In this document: positions 49,537-58,500 of the stretch, one piece after another
Numbering within the stretch: position 1 is the stretch's first letter
Layout: each line of letters starts with the position of its first letter
Notes under the pieces: model-generated
Databases searched by the model: none
What the model was told of the DNA's origin: nothing
What the model saw: only the letters and a program-made list of their open reading frames with translations
Program-made: the position numbers and the translations under genes
Source: Enoplosus armatus
Taxonomy: Eukaryota > Chordata > Actinopteri > Centrarchiformes > Enoplosidae
Assembly: GCF_043641665.1 (NCBI RefSeq)
Contig: NC_092193.1
Coordinates: 23,785,883 to 23,849,882, forward strand
Direction: 5' to 3'
Length of the DNA: 64,000 nucleotides

Positions 49537-52500
49537 CCCAACCGGTCAAAGCAGATGACCGCCCACCTAGAGTCTGGTTCTGCTCGAGGTTTCTGCCTCT
49601 TAAAAGGAAGTTTTTCCTTGCCACTGTCGCCAAAGTGCTTGCTCATGGTGGGAACTGTTGGATCTCTGTATTAACATTAGAAAGAGTCGGCCTAGACCTG
49701 CTCTATTTGTAAAGTGTCATGAGATGACTTTTGTTGTGATTTGGCGCTATATAAATAAAGTTGAATTGAATTGAATTGAATTGTGATGCTCCTGTATCTC
49801 AAGAGGAGACCACATCATGGACATTTTATGTAAATCGGATGATGATTGCCACACAAGGCTTACTTCCTGTTTCCAGTAGATGGCACAATGACTATGACTC
49901 AAAATTGGCATGCATAAAGCCTGGACTCTTATCAAGCATGTGAAATTTGGGGAAGATTTGACCATGTATACTCGAGTTAAGGCAACATCAGATTTTGTGG
50001 CGAAATGCACAAAATGGCCACCACGCCACACCTGCCTACCAAATATTGTGCATCTGGTGAAACATACTGCAAGGGCTGCTTTGTTAAAATTTTGCCCGAG
50101 ACATAAACATAAAATATCTCGCCACGTCTGATGTGTGTACAAAGTTTCATGACTTTTTGAGCATGTGGAGTCGAGAGCAGTTTCTTCTTTCATGGGGATA
50201 CATTGAAATTCGCCATGTCGCCATAGCAACAACGTTTGACGAAAACTCACAAGCTTCAAATTGAGGCATCATCAAGGTCTTAAGGCTTTTCTGAGGCAGT
50301 TTTGAGGTGGATCGGGTCAACCTGCTAGGAGGAGTACATCAAAGTGTAAAACATTTCCTGTTGCCAGTAGGTGGCTCTGACTATAACTCAATATTGGCAT
50401 ATAAATGTCTTCAGGCCGGGATTCTTGAAGTATGTAAAGTTTGGGGCTGATTGGACAATGTATGCTCAAGTTTTACCAACTTCCTGTTTCATGGCGAAAC
50501 GCATAAAATGGCCGCCATGCCACGGCAACACAGTTTGATGAAAACTCAAGCTTTTAACAACATTTCATCCCCAGTGTCTTTAGATTGCGTGTAAAGAGGA
50601 GGGGGGAAAAAAGGTAAAAAAATAATAATAATCCGAACAATGTCAATAGGGTCCTCGTAGGACTTTCCTGCTCTGGCCCTAATAACATCCTCCATCCAAC
50701 AACTAAAACAGTGATGTGCTGGCAGCTTGCCTATAGCTAAGATTTATAACTGACAAACAACACAATTGTCGTTGTTTTATCTTGATGTGGTGCTCAAATG
50801 GTATTATCCAGTACAGAGGTTCTTTAGTTTGGAATATGAACAGAACAGCTCAGTATCATATTTTCAGTTTTTCAAAGAGACTGAAGAAAGACACCCTTCA
50901 TGGCAAAATACAGAGATCTGAGAGCTCTAATAAAAGCTCTTGATAAAAATGTGTCATATCTTTCAGTGCTGAATAGATATATATATTTATATATGAGTGA
51001 GGTTACTAACCAATACAAAGTAACTGACACTTGAGCTGAAACATATTTACTGACAGGTAACTCTGACTCTCTTTTCCCATAATTTTCTGAAGAAAGGTGC
51101 ACTCGTGGGGCTAATGCCCACTTGATGTGCTAGTATTTTGTTAATGTTTTATGTGATTTGATTGGTGTGTGGAGAGATAATTGTATCACACTCATTCAGA
51201 AACTCCTACTCAGGATGCTTGATAAATGCCAGGCTTCTGTTTGCACAGAGTCATCTGTGCTATGTGTGCAGCATGCTAACATGAGAATGAGTTCTGATGT
51301 CTCTGGAAACCTGTGTCATACCAGATCAAATCACTTCCCATCCCCCTGACTCTATTTTTAACAATATGTTTCTTCACATTTTCTCTCTGCCTAAAGATGT
51401 TGCCGTGCTGTGTCTTGCATGCCACACATGATTTGACTCCAGCTGCAGTGACATCATTATGGGCGTGATGTCAGAGCGAGTGTGTAAATGTTATAAAAGG
51501 CTAAATCACCCCTTCAGAAAACATGGCCTCTAATGAAAAGTCCAATCTGTGAAACTGATGTTATGCCGTTGCAATGAGGGTTTTGTACAGTGTAGCCTTA
51601 AACCAGTGAACACATGTCACATGTCAATGTCAATCCCAGAGGGTTATGGGTGTAAGGGAATGGTGAGGGTCAACCTATGTATCAAATTCTTCAAACACGA
51701 CATTATCTCACAGAGGCAAAGGTGCTATCAAAATGTAATTTAATCCAGCCTTTCATTCAATTCTATTTTATTTCATTTATATTGTGCTATTTCATAGAGC
51801 AGGTGTAGACCATACTCTTTGTAATATTAAGGGCTTTAAGAAATTAATTGTTAAAGAATAAGTCTGGTGTTATTCTATATTTTACTTTTTGTCAACACAA
51901 ACACACCAAAACAAATATGTGTATAAAACAATAGTAATAATACATTTTATATGTAGGGCGCATTTCAAGATGCTAAAAGATGCTTTACAACAATTAAATG
52001 AGTAAAATAATTAGAACTAAACTGAAACACAACACAAGGGTAATGCAGGACATAAAATCAAATATTAAAAGCAGTTCTACAGGGGTGAGCATAGCAAGAT
52101 GAGAGCAGCCAGGTCAAGACCAGGTCTGGTGCTTGGTCCTGGATAGTGGGGACAGGAGAAGGAGTGCAGTGGTGGAGAAGGTGGGTGAGGTAGAAGGGGG
52201 GGCTGCTTTAGGAGGGCGTTGGGAGGGATGAGAAGAAGTTTGAACTGAATCAGTTGTAGGACAGGGCTGAGAGCCAAAGAAGCAACAGTGGCTGTGTCCA
52301 CGAGTGTTGATTACTGGTAAATGGTTAATGGTCAAACCTGAAATGTAGTATAACACAGCAATATGTAAATGGAAATGGACTTATATAGCCCTTTTCAACC
52401 TTAATGGTTCCCAAAGCGCTACACAGTTTGTTCTCATTCAGCCATTCACACACCGATGCCAACCGAGCTGCCATGCAAGTCTTACTTGAGCTGTGTGAGT

Positions 52501-55500
52501 ATTCTCTCCTCTGTAGCCAGGTAGTGGATCCTCTCCTCCTCCATCTCAGCCCTCCGTCTGTATGCTGCCTCCTCAGACTGAGCCAGCCTATCACACATCA
52601 ACACCACCAGCTCCTGACCTGCCATCCGCAGCATCGAACTCACACTCTCCTGGTTTGACAGCTGGAACACATGGAACATCTCGGGAATTAAGATTCAACA
52701 ACAGTGTTTTTTTTGCTTGGCTAGTAGTGAGGCCTGCTCAGTCTGTCCCTCCAACAGTTTGGTCCAAATTTCAGCACTACTGGACCATTGCCATAAAATT
52801 TAGTGTGGATATTATTGTCGGCAGAAGATGATAGTGATGGCCCCAGGACCTTTCATATACTGCCACCGTCTGATTTCTATGACGTTAGCTCAGAGTTTTT
52901 TATGATCTCGGAAGGATACATCCTAAAGTAGTGGTAACCCTATGACATTTCCCAAGGACCACCAAATAGCAAACATTTAAACATAAGTGATCTAATAAAC
53001 AAATTGCCATGAAATGTACTGAATACAATCATATTTTTAACCCTCAACTGTCTCGCTGAAGCGAAACTGTTTAGACATATTTGACAATCTAATGAACAGA
53101 TGCTCTATCTAGATTTCTAACCCTTTTATATGGTTGGATCCATCGGACATTGCAAGTTTTAGGTGAAGGTGGGAAAAAGGTGGAGTCAGACTGCACAGGG
53201 TGCTTCTCTGCGCTTTAAGGACTCTGAAACTCTGCACAGGGACTCACATGAACAATATCGTCGCTGTGGCTGTCTTCTCCACTCTTCCTGATGGATGTTT
53301 GTTATGAATATACCACTGAAAGTGAGGAAGGCTGAACAATAAAAACTAATAAGACTAATATTATACGGATACCATATGAGACAAAAACACTATATTACTA
53401 GCTGTTGTATGTTACTGCATGAGTAAGAAACAGTGTGTAAAAGAAAACACAGAATACAGTTTAATAAAGTCACTTCATGTACATTTACAGTATGATTGTG
53501 TGAGAGAACTATTGCGAGCTACCATGGAAAACTATATCAGTCATGATATTAATTAGATAAGTATCTAAGTATTTTAAAGACAGTGGAATTAAAAATACAT
53601 TATCCCTGTGATTGTTCATGTATATCTTGTTGCTAAATGCTGTATGTGCCAAACAAATCGTTTTTTTGTTGGTTCTTTTTTTAACAGATTCCTCTTCTTT
53701 CTTTTTCCTGTAAAACGTACAAACATTTTTGATGACTTGGGTATCCAATCAAATGTGATTTGAGGTGATGAGTTAACCCCGCCCATCATATTAAACCACA
53801 CCTGAATGTTAGCTTGTGGGTAGCTAGCAGCTAGCAACAATATGTGAGTGAGAGGTGTGTGTGTGTGTGTATTTCAGTTGGCAAAAACTTTGTTTACATT
53901 TCCAGAGTGTGGTTGAGGTCTAATTTATTAATTTCACCCTCCTCCTCCCGATCTAACAGCGTGGGTGGAGGTGAACGTTCCTACAGCTCAGTATCTCTCT
54001 ACAGCTCCTCATTGTGCTAAACCCCGCCCACGTTTGAGTGATCCAATCACATCTTAAGAATTTAATTTAAATCCATCTCATAACTAAACCCCACCCACAG
54101 ATTGTGTTTCTCTCGGAAATGACACATGACTCAGGCGCTCTAACTTCCCATACCCCCACACATAGTTCACACAGTATGTTGCGGCGTGTCAGTTGTGCTA
54201 ACACAAATCTGTCATCACTTCACTGTAATCCCCATACTGTATATATAATGTATACTGTTCTTTCCACATTAACTACAATGTCATCTACAGAGTGGTCATT
54301 TTGCATCAATTTCTATTCAATTTTATTATTATTGTTGTTGTTATGATGATGATTATTTATGTTGCGTTGATTAGAATCAGTGAGTACACAGGTACCTGTA
54401 AGTGTCTGAGTTGGTTGAGTTGCAATCGCAGCTCGCAGACATTTCTCTTTGCTGACACCAAGCTCTGCTGCAGGCCCATGTCAGAGGGAGGGGCCTGGAG
54501 AGCCAGAGGGGCAGGGCTGAGGCTGTCGATCAAAGCAGCAGGGTTCCGAGGATCAGATGACACTCCTGAAGGTCAAAGAAAGGTGATTTGAAGGTTATCA
54601 TCCTGTTCAGAGCATAATATGTAAGGTAATCACCATCGTTTCCTAAAAAAACCTCACCTGGTCTGTTGTTGAGGGGTTTGTGCCCAGCAGTCGCACTGGA
54701 AAGACACACAGATAGTTAATATCCCTGGTCCTGCCAGGGTTTATACAGTATAAAGAACTAATTTCATGCTATTACCTGAAAAATCCAGAAATATCCAGTA
54801 AAGGCCTATTCTATTGCACAGAATTATTTCCAGGTTCAATTATATCAATTACTTTACATACCATTGTTGGGTGCACATATTGTATCATGGATGAACATAT
54901 TGGATGTGTTCACTTATCTGAATTTCTGCTGCTGTATAAGCTGCTGTTGGTTTGAAGGGATAAAGGCAGATGTTACAGACCTGACAGCCTCCTTGGCTCC
55001 TGGAATATCTGGTCCCATAGACAGAGCATGGTGCACCAGACCTGCAAGACTGGCTATTTGCTCCTCCATTGCTTTCATTCTCTCACTGAAAAGAGAATTT
55101 TGCATCCATCATGTGACATCTATATTACCATCATGTAGCGTTTTCACACGTTTGAAAAATGTGGTAGCTCTATAATATCTAAATCGCTAAGAACTACCAC
55201 AAGCTAACGTTACCTAGCCACCTTAGCTAGCTAGCCAAACAGTCAGTAACACAGATACTACCTTTGTGACATTTAGAGATAATGTCAAGGATGAAAGGCA
55301 AAAGCCAAAAAAACATTCCTCTTCCTCACCGACATCACTTCGACATCAATTCATTTTATTTATTGTCGGATCCTGTTATATATCCTGTTATAGATATGTT
55401 ATGATGTTATATGGTATGGTGTTACCATTACCATTTACTTGTAAAAACATAGCACTACTAATGGTCAAAAACTCCACACAGTACCTCTAAGGCACTACTG

Positions 55501-58500
55501 TAATGTTTGCCAGTCCAAAGGGCATTCAGTCAAAGGAACTTTCACAGGCTAAATATATAAATACAAGGGGCGAAATTATATCAATTTTGTGGTTCAGATT
55601 GGGTGACTTGAAGTTAAGTTTGTGATTTATGTTTCCTGTGTTCAGCACTGTGTTAGACTACTTCAGCTCTGAAGAGATCTGCCAGGGAGAATCAGTGGGC
55701 CTATTCTTCATTGAGTAAAGTGCTTACAATGAGGTAGGAGGATTACACTGGCTCTCAGCTCACCTCTGGGCGTTGCTGGCAGTCACATGACCCTGAAACA
55801 GTCTCTCAGGTTGTCCCAGAGGGCTGTCCACAAAAACAGACGAGGTAGAGGACGACGAGCCACTTCCTCTGCTTCTGTTTACAATCTCCACTGTGGCCCC
55901 ATTACTGTCCCGTCGCAGGGACCGGCGAATTGGTGACATCCTCTCTGGAGACACCAGGCCCACCCCTCCAATGATCTGTCCGTCAATCATCCTGACTTCA
56001 CTGACTCTGTGAGGGGAAGGGGGCGCGGTTTTAGTTCCCAGTGGAGGAAGCTGGCTGTCTCCATACTTCTTGCTCTTCTGTCTGGATCGGGGAAAAACAG
56101 ATGGAACAATGGATGGATTCATACACACCTGATTACATGAACACAGTGCGGTGGGTCCCACATGTAAAAATACTACTACCCACATGTCTGCACGTCTTTA
56201 TTCCAATCAATCGCTACTCCAGCTGATGTCACTGATCAGATCTTCCCATCACCATCACCAAGGGGTATATTTACCTATATTTATTTACCATCTGGGACAC
56301 AATGATGCATTACTGCAATGTTTTAATTTAATGTAGTATTTACTAAGACAACAGAAGTAAAAAAAAAAAAAGTAGGGCTGTTGGACACATTTTGCTCATG
56401 TCTGGAAAGTAATGCAGTGCAAAAGAAAGCCAAAATGTTGTTAACTCAGCAGATCAGGGAGTGAATTACAAACGCCTTTGAAAGTTGTGAAAAATCTGAC
56501 AGCCCCCGTACAGTGACAGTATATAGTAATACTGCATTCCATATATTCTTATATTCTTTACTACTGTCACTGACAGATTTGTATTGTTTTTATCACTCAC
56601 CACTTATTTTGCTATTCAATAAATTGGCGTTATTTATTAAATGTTATACCTGCTTTTCCCAGACATCAAGTTTAAGACTGCGTTTCCTCAGCTGCTGTTA
56701 GGGTCAGCAGTAATAATCAGGTGCAGCAGCTGTTTGTATACATCTCCATTCCCTCCTCCCATATTTTGCGCCCTTAAACAGTAACATCTCAAAATACATA
56801 GCCTACATAACATGAGATTTGTGCTTATGCATTGGGGGATCCTGTGGGGGCTGCTGGCGCAGTATGGGGTACTGGGGCCATTGCTACGAGCCATCCGATA
56901 TTTACATAACCAAAGTGAGAGCAGTGTCCGTATTCTCGCTACAAAGTCAAATACGTTTTTAGTGGGTGTTGGCCTACGCCAGGGTTGTCCCTTGTTACCA
57001 AGTCTGTTTGTGATATTCATGGACAGGATCTCAAGGTGCAGCCGGAGGTGGAGAGTGTCCAGTTCAGAGACCTCAGAATTGTGTCTCTGCTTTTTGCAGA
57101 TGATGTGGTTCTGTTGGCTTCATCAGACTGTGACCCACAGCACATGCTGGGGCAGTTTGCAGTCGAGTGTGAAGCGGTCAGGACGAGAGTCAGCACCCCA
57201 AAGTTTGAGGCCATGGTTGTCTGCCAGAAAATGGTGGATTGCTCCCTCTGGGTTGGGAGTGAATTCCTGCCTCAAGCGATGGAGTTCAAGTATCTTGGGG
57301 TCTTGTTCACAAGTGAGGGTAAAATGTGTGAGAGTGTGAGATTGCCAGGTGGATTGGTGCGGCGGCAGCAGTAATGCGCGCGTTGTTCATAACCGTCGTG
57401 GTGAAGAGGGACCGGAAGGCAAAGCTTTCGATTTACCAGTGGGTCTATATTCCAACCCTAACCTATGGTCACAAGCTTTGGATAGTGACCAAAAGAGTGA
57501 GATTGCTGATACACGCATCGAAATGAGTTTCCTCCACACGGTGGCTGGGCTCAGCCTTAGAGATAGTGAGGAGCTCTGACATCCTGAGGGAGCTTTGAGT
57601 AGAGCCTTCATGTCAAAAGGAGCCAGTTGAGGTGGTTCGAGCATCTTATCAGTATGCCTCCTGGGCGCCCTCCTTTGATTTAGATTACCTTCACACACGC
57701 AGGGATTAAGAGGAAACGATGCATGTAATCCAGTACACTACAGTACTGTATTTGTAGTGTTTTTTTTATCTTCTGTAGAGAAACTTTGAGCTGGATGCCA
57801 TGGTCGACCCACATGAGGACATCTTAATCGATGAGGCAGGGTTCAATCTAACAAAGAAGCGCAAAAGGGGGTGCAACATTATTGGTCACCATTCCATCAT
57901 ACACGTTCCTAGCCAGAGGGGAGGCAACATCACCCTACGTGCAGCCATCAGCAATTGTGGCGTTCTCCACCACCATATCAAAGTGGGTCCACACAATATG
58001 GCACAACTGCACAATAACATTCTTCAACAAGAAGGGGAGCCAGGGCAACCCGAGCCAACCCAATATGTTGTCATTTGGGATAGTGTGAGTTTCCATTTGG
58101 TTGCTCCTGTTTCACGACTGGTTCAATGACCACCCCAGGTTCACTGTTCTTTTTCCGCCAGCATATTCCCCATTTCTGAATCTGATTGAAGATTTTTTCT
58201 CAGCATGGCGGTGGAGAATGTATGACCGCAAAGCAAGACATTGCTATGGTAGCAGGCTGAATCGGATTCATTACATCCTGATCTCACCTGCCCTACACGC
58301 TCGAATGAAGCAGAAATGACAGAAACAATCACCTTTGAACAGTATGGAGAACTCCGACGTGTCACATGTCTCTGAGGTTAAGTTCAATGTTTGTGTCGCT
58401 GTTTCCAAAGGAAGACACTGTATATGTGTCTGCATTGGGTTTGAAACAGTGTGTGTACCTGTGAAGGGAACGGGTCTGGTGCTCCATGCTCTCTCCGTAG

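Larger units (their letters stand above)
47395..50690. repeat. Unclassified dispersed repeat of degenerate internal units, split by L2 copy 2
   Basis: The left part (47395-47945) starts AAAGCTGCAAGCAGTGTTAA, CGGGCCCTCGCAGC. The right part (49785-50690) ends AATAGGGTCCTCGTAGGACT, TTCCTGCTCTGGCCCTAATA. Internal units recur with CTTCCTGTTxCCAGTAGGTGGC, TATGACTCA, GTAAATCGGATGATGATTG, AAATGGCCGCCATGCCAC and GATGAAAACTCA. No ORF of note and no clear TIRs. I recall similar sequences as abundant in percomorph genomes, but no superfamily is evident here. Confidence 0.65.
44446..52485. other. Largest kiaa1217 intron in the window, repeat-rich
   Basis: Holds an L2 tail (45888-46026), a SINE (46257-46550), the unclassified repeat at 47395-50690 with L2 copy 2 inside, a remnant near 51750-51830 and a SINE at 52364-52479. 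The parts at 44.45-45.88, 46.55-47.39 and 50.7-51.4 kb show nothing recognised. Confidence 0.65.
56082..58458. other. kiaa1217 intron with LINE and DDE transposase remnants
   Basis: The first about 0.7 kb (56.1-56.8 kb) has no recognised feature. The LINE fragment and the transposase fragment that follow are listed separately. Confidence 0.6.
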
